DNA of 64,000 bases from Calvatia gigantea (lineage: Eukaryota > Basidiomycota > Agaricomycetes > Agaricales > Lycoperdaceae): the NCBI GenBank assembly GCA_025093985.1, contig JACAAK010000011.1, forward strand, positions 1,798,001-1,862,000. Direction: 5' to 3'. The translations under genes were made by a program, and so were the position numbers. Below are positions 43,406 to 56,560 of the stretch, one piece after another; the first letter of the stretch is position 1; each line of letters begins with the position of its first letter. The notes beneath the pieces are model-generated. The model was not told where the DNA came from and ran no database searches. It saw nothing but the letters and a program-made list of their open reading frames with translations.

Positions 43406-44856
43406 TTACAAGGACACACTGCCGGAAGCAAGCACCAACTCCCTGAGTTCCAAAACAATGTCACTCAGAGCCGGGCATTCCCTCGTTGAATCCTGTGACA
43501 GAATTACGCTGATTAGTTCCCAAATCCCATCGCTCATTCCCGGGACCTTCTTTAATTCCTTGTGGGCAAAGCGACTGATTTTAATAACCGTTTGGAAAGG
43601 ATTGTATTCCCGGAATGGCTCATTTCCGTTGAACGTCTATTCAGCCATGTCAGCGCGCTTCAGCTGAGTCGTCCGAGGGGGCTCACTATCCAAGCTGTTA
43701 CTGCAAAGGCAAAGGTATCATCGTATATGGTCGGATTTGTTGAACGGAACTCGTCGTCCACCATCTTCGCTGGCTTACAGGACAGCGAATCTGGAAGATG
43801 GAAGTACGGAAGTATACCGCCCGTCCCGAAGTGCCGACGGATCGATGTGTATACCGCTGGATCAGCTAACAGGGCACCTCCGTTAGCATCAATCAAAATA
43901 TTGTTCTAATCAAGTAAACGCTAGTTAGCATCCAGGTGAATGAGAAAAGTGTACACAACCATACAGTGTGCACATTGCCATGAATGATCCCCACTTCTTC
44001 GTGAAGAAACTGGAGCGCAGATGCAGCTTCTAATAACTGTCACAAGACACCCGGAAGTTAGACTGCACCCTGGTGCCTCTTGGCAGACTCACCCACTGTG
44101 CCCTTTGCGGATGGGGGGCCCCGACCCGATTGATATGATCAAGGATGTTCCCATTCTGGTACTCTTGCATGATGATGACAACAGGAAGGGGATTAAGTTG
44201 CAAAAGATCCGGTTCAACGGCGGTGCAGAAACCTATCGTTGCGATATGTGGATGCTCTTGGGCCTGATGCCACCCGTCTCCTAGGGATTCCAGAAGCTAT
44301 GAAAACACAGTTGATGACTCAGTGTTCAATCCCGCGTAATTTGTTTGAACGAAACGAACCCTGCCCAAACACCGTTCGCCAGGAAAAGCACCTCGAACTT
44401 TCAATGCCTTTACACGTATCTTTGCACCTTGCGGGGCGTCGAGGATGTAGTGGCGTAGGCAATTGTATAACGTGGTGCCGTGTAGCTCTCCGGATAGCTC
44501 AACTGACCGAGCGGGATGATTGTGGTTATTCATGAGGCCTACCAGAGCGTAGTGTGCGTTGAGTATTGGAGGTCTTTTATGCTGCTTGGCGCGGCAGCTA
44601 CAAGAAATTTAAAGATCCGATCTCGGTTTCATGCGAATTTTTTATTGAAGGCGAATTGCGATGAGCATTGGCAAACCCTGGCTGGAATGTTGAGTAACGT
44701 TGAGTCACCACAGGAATCTGGCACGAATTGCACAAGATTGCATAACGTCCAGCACTCTAGGCCCATCATGATAATCGAGATTGACACTTCTCTCAGGTTA
44801 GTCGACTTCGGAAAGGCATCGGAGATCTGCTCATTGTAACGCACCCCTGAGTCCAA
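43406..44856 (-). CDS. protein-kinase-like protein, probable pseudokinase
   Basis: C-terminal kinase lobe is clear on the minus strand: PLPVVIIMQEYQNGNILDHI (hinge), ASALQFLHEEVGIIHGNVHT then NNILIDANGGALLADPAVYT, NPTIYDDTFAFA, FNGNEPFREYNPFQTVIKIS, MSDGIWELISVILSQDSTRE and CPALSDIVLELRELV, stop at 43406. The catalytic loop reads H-G-N instead of HRD, and the magnesium motif reads D-P-A instead of DFG, so both catalytic aspartate contexts are altered. The N lobe (GTTLYNCLRHYILDAP, IRVKALKVRGAF) lacks a clear glycine loop. Introns near 44060 and 43890 are canonical. The N-terminal start is uncertain. Layout resembles the TKL-type kinases expanded in agarics. A non-catalytic role or a decaying gene are both possible. 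Confidence 0.68.
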
Positions 44857-46534
44857 TTTCGCGGGGTCGGAAAATACCCCCGGACCCTGTGCAAAGAAGC
44901 CCAGTCTCTAGATTACTGCTGCTCTGAAACTGGGACCACTTCAGTACTTCCAAGCCCTCCTAGCCCTGGTCGATACTGAATACTGAGGGCGGAGAATGCC
45001 TGTCAATGATGGCCTCTTGTAGGAGCTCGGGTTCTGTGCTAAAAACCAGCCAATCAAAACCAGAATTCCAAACCACCGCTCCCAACAAGGGTTGGCCGCC
45101 TTGGCATTGAGGCCATGGCAAATTTCACAACACAAATTAGTAAGCCTCCCATATCCTTTTGAAGTGGGCGTTGCCAGTGAAGAGATACAACAATTTAACC
45201 TGATCGGTATTGTGTCCTTATTGTTGGTAGTCCTCCAGAGGTCTCATAACGTATTTTGCACAGAGGAAGCTCCGTACACAACAGGAGTCACAAAATCCAA
45301 ATGAAATTTGATGGCGGAGCCCGAATGAAAGGTTTTGAACGAGGCCTCTTACTTAGATTAATCTTTAGAAAAGAACAATACCTCGCCCGCTAACTTCCTG
45401 AACTGCATCTGAATTCTTAGGATAAAACCACTCGGTACCCATGCGAGAGACAACGAGAGTAGTAACCACGAATAAGAGAGTATATGGCATGGACGACATA
45501 AATGGCAAGCCATACCGTTCAATACGGCGGGCTTGGAAGGTGAGGAGGTCCGCAGAAGTCCCGAGCAGACACTCATTTCCACCCTGAACTCCCGCGGTTG
45601 AGGCGCACAAGGACGGATATAACATCCGTATACAACTTTTAGGATGTTGCTACACATGCTTTCTCACAGAAACAGAACTAGCGCACTGATTGGAGGGGTC
45701 ACTAACCCCGAACTCCGATTGTTGTAGAATCTGGTTCCCGTGATATTTAATATTTAATGGTGAAAATGGAGGTTCCAAATTCTCGGTCGGCGGTCTGCTG
45801 CTACAAAGGGACTGGTTGAATTCCTCTGGCAGTTGAATACATGTGGCGGCTCAAGTTCTGTCAGGCTCTGTCTAGACTTGGACCCCTAAGGAGGAGCTTG
45901 CCTGCTCCCAGATTTGGTCATCTTTGCATAGGTCTCCCTCTGATATGGTATCCCAAGGGCAGTGGAGATACCCCAACGATTTTGAGTCGCAAGGAATGAT
46001 TAATGAGGAGTAAAGCTATTGGGTATCCATCAGCGTCCGATTTTTAAAAGGATGGTTGTTGGACCCTGAGTGAAAACAACCTGAATCCAGTCCCCCATGC
46101 CGTTGGACCCGAATCCGGCTTTGCTAGCTAGGGAAATCTAACTCGGCGTGATGCACCGGATTGCGGAGTTGGATTTCATTTTCAATCGGCATTTCTGAAG
46201 TTGGAGAATACAAAACATCCTCACTCACGGAGAGATGCGGGATTGTTGTTCCCAAACCCTCAATTTCAAGCCCTCGAGCTTACCGTATACCTTCGAATTG
46301 AGGCACCTACTAGCCAATTTTCACCGCCCTCATCGCAGGGACTGTGCTATACACTGGCTAAGGACATACTACGTAAATTGAACAAGCTCGGGCTCGGGCA
46401 CGAGATGCAACCCCGATCTTGAGCTCTCGCAGGATATAAGGTCCAAATTTTCACGCTGCATTGCGTGCCCTAGACTCCTGCGAGGTTGTTAGCCGAGAGT
46501 ATCTGTAATTTATGGGGGAAATCCTTCACTTACA
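44857..46534. other. no supported gene; one unrecognised membrane-like frame
   Basis: A minus-strand frame at 45365-45625 (86 codons) reads ADLLTFQARRIERYGLPFMS then SMPYTLLFVVTTLVVSRMG, with one hydrophobic segment. It could be an exon of an unknown membrane protein, but no partner exons were found. The rest shows nothing. Confidence 0.35.
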
Positions 46535-47789
46535 TCAAAGCGTTGCCCCTCCGTCCACCACCATTGTCTGACCTGTTTTTCCATGATCAGTAGAAGCCAC
46601 CGGCTCGTAAAAGAATGTCTGTGTGACCTGTAATAAAATGGGCTCCCGGCGAAGCAAGATAGGACACAAGACTAGCGACGTCCTCCGCTTGGCCTGTTTT
46701 CGAGTCCGGGATACGGAGAATCTGTGATTTATTAGCATGACATATGTATAAGAGTGAGCCGCGTGGACATCATTGGAGAAGTCGATGTCCCTCAACGTAC
46801 GTGTTTGGTGCCCGAGGTGGGCCCTCCATACTGTTGGTCACTCGCATCGTGTCTAGCTATTTCCCCCTTGCGTCAATACTGTCCAGGCTCGCCTTGACAC
46901 TGATACACACTCATTGCAGTATCTATCACGCCTGGAGCATAGGCGTTCACTGTTATGTTATGTTCTTTTAATTCATGCGCTGTGACAGATCCATGTCAAT
47001 GAGACGTCAGGAAAAAACCCGAAGAGTATGCTGGATGGATACCCATTGATTCAGTCAAGGATTTTACCGCCGCCTTTGACATGCAATAATCAGCGACCCC
47101 AGCAAAGCCTACCAAGACCTATTTATGCCTGCAAATATTCTGCTCGAATCGAACTCACCCTTCAACCCGCAAATGGAAGAGGCAGCTTTCAAAAAACATT
47201 GAGCGCCACAACAATTTAGAAGGGAGATCAACAATACCGATGATTCTTCCACCAGATCCTTGTTTAATCATCTGCTGCGCAGCATATTTGTAACTGAGAA
47301 CGACGCCTCGGACATTGACTGCCCAAAGTTCCTCCCAGTTGGATATATCCGCTATAGCCCCAGCGCCCAAGTGGAAATGAAATCAAATTTTCCCTCTTTT
47401 AGGGGATACGCACTACACGGACCTTCAGCTGTGGGTTGGGTCTTCTTTGACCTAACACCTGCATTGGCGACCATCTTCGACAGGCACGGTATCAATGGCC
47501 TTCCATATTGATGAGCGATGTTTGGAACAACACGTACTACATCCAGTCGGTCCAGTGTCGCCACTGCCCGCTCTATCATCTGCTTCACCTGGTCCTCTTT
47601 CGTCACGTCTGCAGTGAGCGCGACCGCCTTTCGTCCGAGGTTTTGAATCTGATTTACGACGGAATCAAGTTGTTCCTTTTTGCCTTCTACATCACCAAGG
47701 GCGACATCGAATCCATCTTGCGCCAAGCGAATGGCTATTGCTCGGCCAATTCCTTGAGCTGCGCCAGTAACGACAGCTACCTGAGCCAT
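46535..47789 (-). CDS. short-chain dehydrogenase/reductase (diacetyl/acetoin reductase-like)
   Basis: NAD(P)-dependent oxidoreductase with Rossmann fold. From Met 47789: MAQVAVVTGAAQGIGRAIAI (TGxxxGIG cofactor motif), ALGDVEG, LTADVTKEDQVKQMI, LDVMVANAG (NAG motif), ISNWEELWAVNVRGVVLSYK, YAAQQMIKQGSGGRIIGAAS, the catalytic YCMSK (YxxxK) in FAGVADYCMSKAAVKSLTES, HELKEHNITVNAYAPGVID, LVSYLASPGAHFITGQTMVV and DGGATL, stop at 46535. Seven or more small introns. The order and spacing fit classical SDRs of about 260 residues, closest in character to acetoin-forming diacetyl reductases; the exact substrate cannot be told. No lesion seen. Confidence 0.9.
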
Positions 47790-48148
47790 TTCGTATGATT
47801 AGGAGGGAGACCGGTAGAGTCCGTGATAGCAAGGTAAGTTGATTTATTGTCACTGAGGCCTTGTGAGATAAAGCCCCGATATATTCAAGTTCCTTGAGAG
47901 AGTTTGCACACGGTCAACAGTCACCTGCCGGTCGTTTCGGTATACCGTCTTCTTTTGGAGATTGACGGAGTTTCGAATCCCCCTTTTCCTCGTGGAATCA
48001 GGTGGAATCGCGAGCGACTTACGCGAATAGTTCAACCATCAGTGGGCATCAGCGGAAGCTCGGAACTTGTCACGATAGAGACACCAATCATTCAAGAGGA
48101 ACATCTAAGGCACAAGGGATTGGAGGGTTTGGATAACCATAGACAAAT
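47790..48148. other. intergenic, SDR upstream region
   Basis: 359 bp between the SDR start and the hydrolase stop, both on the minus strand. Nothing recognised. Confidence 0.5.
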
Positions 48149-49456
48149 CTATTCTCTCTCCCGCACACTCTTTGCAACAATCTCCAAAAAGCTGTCCGGT
48201 GAATCCCAATGCAACTGGGATTAAGGTGCATCAATGGTCTATTGCCGCGAGAGTATGCGAATTCAGGAGACATACCAGGTGGTGGGCACCTTTGATTTCT
48301 TTGTACGTGATGGGCCTCATGAATTGTCCGTTGTCCTTTCTTTCCTGGTGAAGCTCGCGCATGCACTGATACGCCCAGGGCGTGTGCCGGAGAGATCGTT
48401 GACACACAACATGTAAAATTGGGAGGCCAGGGAATGTTATGTTTGCGTTGTCTTCATCGCACAAAGCGTATTGGGTGAACTCCCAGAGGGTCATCTGCAT
48501 CGGACCTAAGACTCTAGAAAACGATACCGAAATAAAAGTCAGAAACAGAGAGCGTCGGGCATTCCCAAGAGTGGGAGAAGCTATCGACGTACGTAGGCAA
48601 CTCAGACGAAAGTGCCGCGTTGAGCTGATAAATCTTATCCCATCGGTCTTGGGTCCAAGAGTCGACTGAGCAGTTATCAGTGCGAGGGCGTTGATCAAGC
48701 TTTTCTGCGGAACCATCCCAAGGATCCGGATTATCGTAGTAGGAACTGACAAAGAATCTGAACCTGTCGAAGTGTCCTTCTACAGTGTCGGAGAGCATGG
48801 GTTGCCCTCTGACCCCCATTTCCTTAAAACCAAACGCTACGAAGGGGGGATCTAGAAGCGAAGATCGTGCGATGAAAAACGGATAACTTGAGCATAAAAT
48901 TGAGACCCGTACCGAAGAATATCAGCTTGATAAGATAATGACGAAGGATATTATATTGCTCTTGACCAAAAAGACGGGCGTTTGATAAGATGGAAATGGC
49001 CGTTGCGGAGCCAATCGACCATCCTAATAACACTATGCCACCCTCTGTGCGTTCCTCGTTTGGTTCAGGTATGTCGTGGGTCCGAATCAAGTGTTGGATG
49101 AGATGGCCAAGCAAGACGGCGAGTCGATCGAGATGCGCTGGATTGCCATGATGAAGGTCCATAAGCTCGGCGTCTGTGTATTCCGAGGACCCTGAATAAT
49201 CCTTGCGCTGCACAGCGATAGTACGCAAACCGTACTGCGCGGCCTTGGGATGTACGCGCTCAAAGACATCTGTAGGTTATGTTTCATGAGTGAGGAATTC
49301 CAGATGAAGAAAATTGGTGTTCGTACGGGAGTTGAATCCGAGCCCATGGAGCATGACAATCGTCGTGTACTTGGACGAGCCCTCGACAGGTCCTGAGTCC
49401 ATGTAGCAAATATCATTGCCATCCGGCAAGTGTGCGATATGGGCCTTGAAACTCAT
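48149..49456 (-). CDS. alpha/beta-hydrolase fold protein
   Basis: Start Met 49456: MSFKAHIAHLPDGNDICYMD, IVMLHGLGFNS (HG oxyanion motif), DVFERVHPKAAQYGLRTIAV, QRKDYSGSSEYTDAEL, GIVLLGWSIGSATAISILSN (nucleophile elbow G-W-S-I-G, Ser), LIKLIFF then DPPFVAFGF, and a cap region with WDGSAEKLDQRPRTDN. The C terminus has LPILHVVCQRSLRHTPWAYQ, EIKGAHHLVHW with the likely catalytic His, and DSPDSFLEIVAKSVRERE, stop at 48149. The Ser elbow and terminal His fit a serine hydrolase or esterase of about 330 residues; no signal peptide, so probably cytosolic. Substrate unknown. Lies upstream of the SDR on the same strand, 359 bp apart. Confidence 0.87.
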
Positions 49457-50699
49457 GACTCGGCAATGTTGTGGAAGCTCAGTACGGTGTGATACCTTCG
49501 ATTAAATACCAAGGGCGTTATATTCAAAAGTCATCCCCAAAAATAAACAGAAGCCATCTTTCAAGGTGTCCGATGTTTGATGGATTAATCGTGATGCAAA
49601 AGTGACCCATGATGATCAGAAATGGCAGGAGAGCGGATTAAGGTTAGTCATGATGAGCAAAATGCTGAAACACGTTAGCCGAATTAACGCAGAACTGTCT
49701 AACCTCAGCTAACCTCCCGCTTGAGAGAATATACTACCTGCAACAGCGGTCTTAAGAAGTTGCCAAGCTTTCCGACGCGGGGTTGGGGTAAATTGGATGA
49801 CGTGGGTCGGGTAACGGCACCCTTAGGAGCTAGATGACGGGTCGTAGCTGTTTTACATCCTCTACAGTGTTTCCTAAGTGACACTGCATCAGCGAATACA
49901 TGTGATGGACATGGGTGAAACACCGATGAACAAACGAGCCTTCTAGCACTCAGCAACGACAACAGATTTGGGCGGGAAGTGACCAGTTATCCATCCCATC
50001 TTCTATTGATCATGATATTCCTCCTTGTTGGATACCATCCATGTTGCATACGTGATGTATGATCTTTGGGTGCGTGTGGGCCGTGAGTAACTCTCAAACC
50101 GGTCTAATTATGTGGTGGGCCCGCGAACTTTCGCCTCCCGTCATTTTCTGGCTCATCGACTCGTTAGGAGGGGAAGTCGTCCCCCATCCAGGGCGGTAAT
50201 CTGACGGCCTTGGGTTAGGCTCGGAGGCTCAGGCAGAATGAGCGCGATCATGTGAATGAGCCAAAAATCAAAACAATTTTAACAAAAGCTCATGGGGACT
50301 GCAAATGTGTATTTTTAAAAAAACAACACACCTGCTGAGATTTGTGTTATACATGAACCTGTGGTTTTATCTTCTTCGAAAACGTGGTTCACTGCCCCAC
50401 ATTCTTGAGCATTTTGATTTTGGACCCGTGGTTCACGTGATCACACTGGTTCTGCCCTGGCCCTGAGACCCACCTTACAAGTCCGGACACGGCTTTGGTA
50501 GAGTCGGAATGCCACCTGGATGATATTGGGGTAGGAGAGGAAGTCGCCTAAGCGATCATTTCAAAGTCTACCTTCGATGCTTCCATGGGCCATCAATTTG
50601 TAGTTCTGACTTTTTTGAAATTCTGAATATGTTTGGTCATGTGACATTTTGTAGTTCAGCATCTCGCGTCCATCCTCCGACATCAACGTTTCAACGTCA
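49457..50699. other. no gene recognised
   Basis: 1.2 kb between divergent genes (hydrolase and SEH1). An 85-codon minus frame at 49705-49962 was considered and rejected. The right part should contain the SEH1 promoter. Confidence 0.5.
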
Positions 50700-52545
50700 A
50701 TGATGATACAAACAGGGCTAATCCAACATGCTCACGACGACCTTGTAACAGACGCTGAGTATGACTTCTATGGTCTCCGTCTGGCGACATGTAGTCTGGA
50801 TCAAAGGTAGATGCGTGCTAACGGAAAGTATATCATCTATTAACCGGGTACAGAATAAAGGTTTGGCAGTTGGATGAAAGCAATGGTTCATGGCGCGTAC
50901 AAGACGAATGGAAAGTGCGTGTTCAAATATATTTCAGCGAAAACGGGTTTTTGACGATTAGTGTTCTGTTTTATTTAGGCGCATGAGGCCCCCGTCTGCA
51001 AGGTAGGCTGGGCGCATCCGGAGTTTGGTCACGTCATCGCGTCTTGTTCGTTCGACCGCTCCGCAAAAGTCTGGGAGCAAGCACCGCCCAGTGCACTTCT
51101 CGAATCCCAGCTAGACAATGCCACCAGTGGTGGGGGCGCACAAACGCAGCCCGTGTCGCGCTGGATTGAGCGCAACATTATGGCAGAGTCCAAAGGCACC
51201 GTTCGCGATATTGAATTCGCTCCGCATTATTTTGGCCTCAAACTGGTATATCACTTCACGCATCAGTTGAGATAATGACTCAGGAAACATTCTCACTCCT
51301 GTAGGCTACAATCGCATCGGATAACATCCTTCGAATCTACGAATGCATAGATCAGTCCTCCCTTGCAAGCTGGCAACTATTACAAGATATTGACGTTCTC
51401 AATCTCCCGGTGTCGAGCACACCTACGTTCTACTCACGCGCGCACACGGTCGCCCTCTCCACACCGACACAAACGACTTCGAACTTTGACAAGAACAATT
51501 ACGCGGACCACGCACAGGCACTATCACAAGGTTTACAACAGAATGCCGCGATGAATAATCAAGCGAGGTATGGTGTTGGGAATCGGGAGGCGGATGGCGG
51601 GTGGTGTCTATCATGGTGTAAGGATCGGTATTGGGGCGAGATCCTAGCCGCGAGTGCAGGTACTTCTGGTATTGTCAAGGCATGATTCTTTATTCGTATC
51701 CTCCTATCTTTTTTTAACCTAGATTGGTTACAGATCGTGCAACTAACACCGTCCCGACGACATATAGCTCTCCTTACACTCGATTCCTCCCCATCTTCCA
51801 ACACCTCCAACGCAAGCACAACCATCCCAGGAGTAACTTCACGACCTGGACCGACGAACCCCATACAAACCCAAGCTGAAGCTGACAAAGCTGCGCAAAC
51901 CAAATTTGCTATTACATCCTTATCATGGGCGCCTTCTTGTGGCCGCTCATACCATCTGATCGCTACTGGCAGTAGGGACGGGGGTGTGCGGATCTGGCGC
52001 GTGCAACCTGGAGAAGAGTTGGAAGCTGATGATGGGAAGGACGCCTCGGAGAGCGAGGAAATGAGGTGGAGTGTCATTTCTGTGGCGAAGGTTGAGCATA
52101 AGTACGTATGATTCTGTGTCCCTGTCGTCCACTTTTTGTTATTATGATTCTTCATTCATCGTGCACCATGTGGGTGCGCGGTCCCCTGTTTCACCTTTTC
52201 CGTTCCATCTCCGCTTTTCACCGCTTCTCCACCCCTGTTTCTCTCATGTCTGCCCCCTTTATACTAACTCTGATACACAGATCCGCAGTAAGCAAGGTGG
52301 AGTGGAATGTTACTGGGTGCGCATGATGCCCAACAAGCTATAAATAAACTAACTTACTGACTGCCCGGACAAACCTTTCACACAGCACCATCCTATCTTC
52401 TGCTGGGAATGATGGGCGCATCAGACTATGGAAGGCTGGGCCAGATGGGGAATGGAGATCTGCAGGGAGTATTGGCGTTGAGCAAGCCGAGGAAGAGTCA
52501 GAGTCAGGATCGCAGGCTGATCAGCGGGATATTGATATGGAATAA
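50700..52545 (+). CDS. seh1: nucleoporin SEH1 (WD40 repeat)
   Basis: SEH1 is a WD40 propeller of the nuclear-pore Y complex and of the SEA/GATOR complex on the vacuole. Exons 50700-50806, 50854-50914, 50979-51245, 51305-51679, 51734-52101, 52281-52316 and 52386-52545 sum to 458 codons exactly. Signatures: LIQHAHDDLVTDAEYDFYGL, LATCSLDQRIKVWQLDE, AHEAPVCKVGWAHPEFGHVI, ASCSFDRSAKVWE, VRDIEFAPHYFGLKLATIAS, DNILRIYE, HLIATGSRDGGVRIWRV and TILSSAGNDGRIRLWKAG. An agaric-like insertion rich in Gln/Asn/Ala sits between blades 3 and 4. The fourth intron (51680-51733) begins GC instead of GT (GC-AG). The C-terminal tail is acidic (QAEEESESGSQAD). Convergent with the GDH gene. Confidence 0.94.
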
Positions 52546-52814
52546 GGTGTTTCCCGCGCGCTTAATCGTTAAATTCAAGTTTTGTATACGATAGTTGATT
52601 GTGTGTTAGGGGCGGTGTTTCTGTCAGCTACTTTTCTTTTATTTTAGCACGGATAATGATATGACAACATATGGGTAAGGAATATGCAATGCAGGGAGCG
52701 AGACATGTGGTTCATGAACGGAGCTCTCGCCTCCGCAACGAAGCACCAGAACTGAACACGGGGTGGTATACAGCACCGAGGCAAAATGACTGACGGCAGA
52801 AAGCGCATAAATGT

Positions 52815-54558
<1,744 letters not shown>

Positions 54559-55318
54559 GGTATCCAAAGGCAATGATATGTCGTGTGCTCGAAGGTAGAA
54601 GTGGGAGCTCGGGATTTTCTTGTGGGTGGTTCGAAAGAGGATTTGTAGGATTTCCTTATCTTTGGCCAGGAACAAGTTGTTATCTCGAAGCCATTTCGTT
54701 GGAGTAAAGCGCCTTTCGCTCATGTCTAAATTAGGTAGACCTCGGAGTGGGTGATAAGTGGGTGAGATAAGGTACCCCGGACGGAGCGGGAAACCGCCGC
54801 CCCACCAATTGTATTAAGCGAAATTCAAGTTCGGCGAAGTGTCGACGTTCACTCGGGCAGGCTCCGAGGCCTATGCGATATCTTCGCCACCAGCAAATTC
54901 TGGCCTGAGCTTTTCTTTTGATAGACCATTAGGTCTGGTCCTCAACCTCCGTATACCGACCGTCGCGCTCCAAGGAGAAAATGCTGCAGGAACAACTCGG
55001 GAGCTACTTGATTCATTTTTCTCCCGGCTCGGAGTCTCCACGGTAGAACTAACTCTGCTTTTAGCCGGACAGTACCCGGTATTGGCTCCGGCCTGCTGCC
55101 AAGAAGGTCCAGAAATTCCACCGCCAACTTCTTTTTTTTGTGGCGTCCTTTGCTTCTATTGGAAGCGGAAAGGCTTTTGCCAGAGGATAAAAGGGTGTGC
55201 AAAGTTCGGCGAACATCGGCCGTTTAGGTTCGATCGGGGGAATCACCGACGAAGACACGGATCAATGGGCCGTGGCGGAACGTCTCGGTTGACTCGTTCC
55301 GTTGCGCCAGGTTGTGCC
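54559..55318. other. GDH upstream region, no separate gene
   Basis: Holds the GDH promoter and possible N-terminal extension (54559-54723). A 180-codon plus frame (54839-55381) runs into the transposable element and was rejected as a gene. Confidence 0.45.
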
Positions 55319-55724
55319 AGGACCCCCGAAAACCCCTGGGGATCCCTGAGGCACCTCCGGATAAAATATGAGAACCTCTGAAGAACCCTGTGCTATTTTG
55401 CGGATAAAACTTAAGAAATTTTGGCGGGAACCCTAGCACAATTTCCGGATAAAAATTTCGGTTTGTGGGGCAACCTGGGGGAACCCTGAACATATCCGGA
55501 TAAATTTCCCCTATGTGGGCGGTCCGAGTTTCAGGGGCCTTCTCCAGTGGGCGCCTTAGCGCCCGAACAGTGCCCCAACCCTCAGGTGAGGTCCGGATAA
55601 AAATTGGGAGGTCCGGGGACCTTAATTTTTTTCCGGATAAAAACCTCGACATTTTTCGAAATTTGGTCGCGGATAAAAGTCTCAAAACTCGGATCAGGGA
55701 TCCATAGGGGTTTTCGGGGGTCCT
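55319..55724. mobile_element. hAT-like non-autonomous element with internal CCGGATAAAA repeats (406 bp)
   Basis: Inverted ends AGGACCCCCGAAAACCCCT identical on both sides over 19 bp, then GGATCCCTGA after two mismatches (31-bp TIR). Flanked by the perfect 8-bp direct repeat GTTGTGCC (55311-55318 and 55725-55732). The interior is a degenerate tandem array: (t)CCGGATAAA(A) or CGGATAAAA at about 55356, 55401, 55444, 55496, 55592, 55632 and 55670, often preceded by GAACCCT. No coding capacity. The 8-bp duplication suggests hAT; the exact class is inferred. Confidence 0.85.
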
Positions 55725-55732
55725 GTTGTGCC

Positions 55733-56560
55733 TTGCAGCTAAAAATAGAATCACCAGGAAATACATTCCCCTCAACGACACACAATGAGTGACGAATTGG
55801 GTGCACCCGAGCTTGAAGATTTGTAATACTGCACCAAGCTTGACATCACAATATTTGGATGTTGCGCCTTGACAAGTATGTAGGTGAGTGGGTCACTTTG
55901 TAGACCCCTTCTGAGAGTAAATTTCATCTGGGGGAACTGAGGTGATGACCGCCGCAACTATGTGGGTGTGTATGTATATCAGTTCTAGATACCTTCATTA
56001 TCAACTACTCACAAACTACCAGGAGATTCTGATTGTGAACTTGGTTCTTTGACCCGGATTCATCGGCGGTTGGTGCCGGGGAACTTTGGTGGGGTGGGTG
56101 CTTCTGAGAATTTATGAGAAGCACGCAGAGCTTTTCACAGGCTCAGCGCTCAACGTTCAACGTTCAACGTTCAACAGTGGCTCAAATCAGTGGGTACCCT
56201 TTGTTCGGTTAATGGTTTCCCGGAGAGAAATATATCTCAGCTCCTGCTGAGGCGCAGAACCGCGGCGTTCGTCTATCGAACTTTGATGCACTAGTGGACC
56301 CTAGCCTTGGGTGTTTTGGCCCAAAGTTTTCCTTGTCGCTTCCACAATTATGATCAGCTGTATAGATGGTGGGTGTAGAACAGTCGAAACACTTTGCGGC
56401 TGTTCTTCTGCTTCGATGGATGTTGAACCCAAAACGTGGCGATGGCACATGATGAGGACGCGCAGGCATGTGACGTGTGATGGATCGCGTCTGCGTCGTC
56501 ACCATCTTTGTCACTGTGCCTGTGTGACAGGGAGGCCTTGTGGGTTGTCGTTTTACCGCC
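55733..56560. other. no gene recognised
   Basis: Intergenic; right part is upstream of the RING/RRM gene. Contains the short CAACGTT tandem repeat listed separately. Confidence 0.45.
56151..56175. repeat. (CAACGTT)3.6 microsatellite
   Basis: Three full and one partial perfect copies of the 7-mer CAACGTT. Each copy contains the palindrome AACGTT. Possibly only slippage, though it lies about 0.4 kb upstream of the RING/RRM start. Confidence 0.85.

Noticed and set aside
49705..49962. 85-codon minus frame with LRKHCRGCKTA, vaguely like mitochondrial ribosomal protein bL36
   Set aside because: The similarity covers only the first cysteine pair; the second half of the bL36 motif is absent.
54839..55381. 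180-codon plus-strand open frame
   Set aside because: It runs into the hAT-like element and its TIR, has no motif and poor composition; openness is likely by chance in GC-rich DNA.
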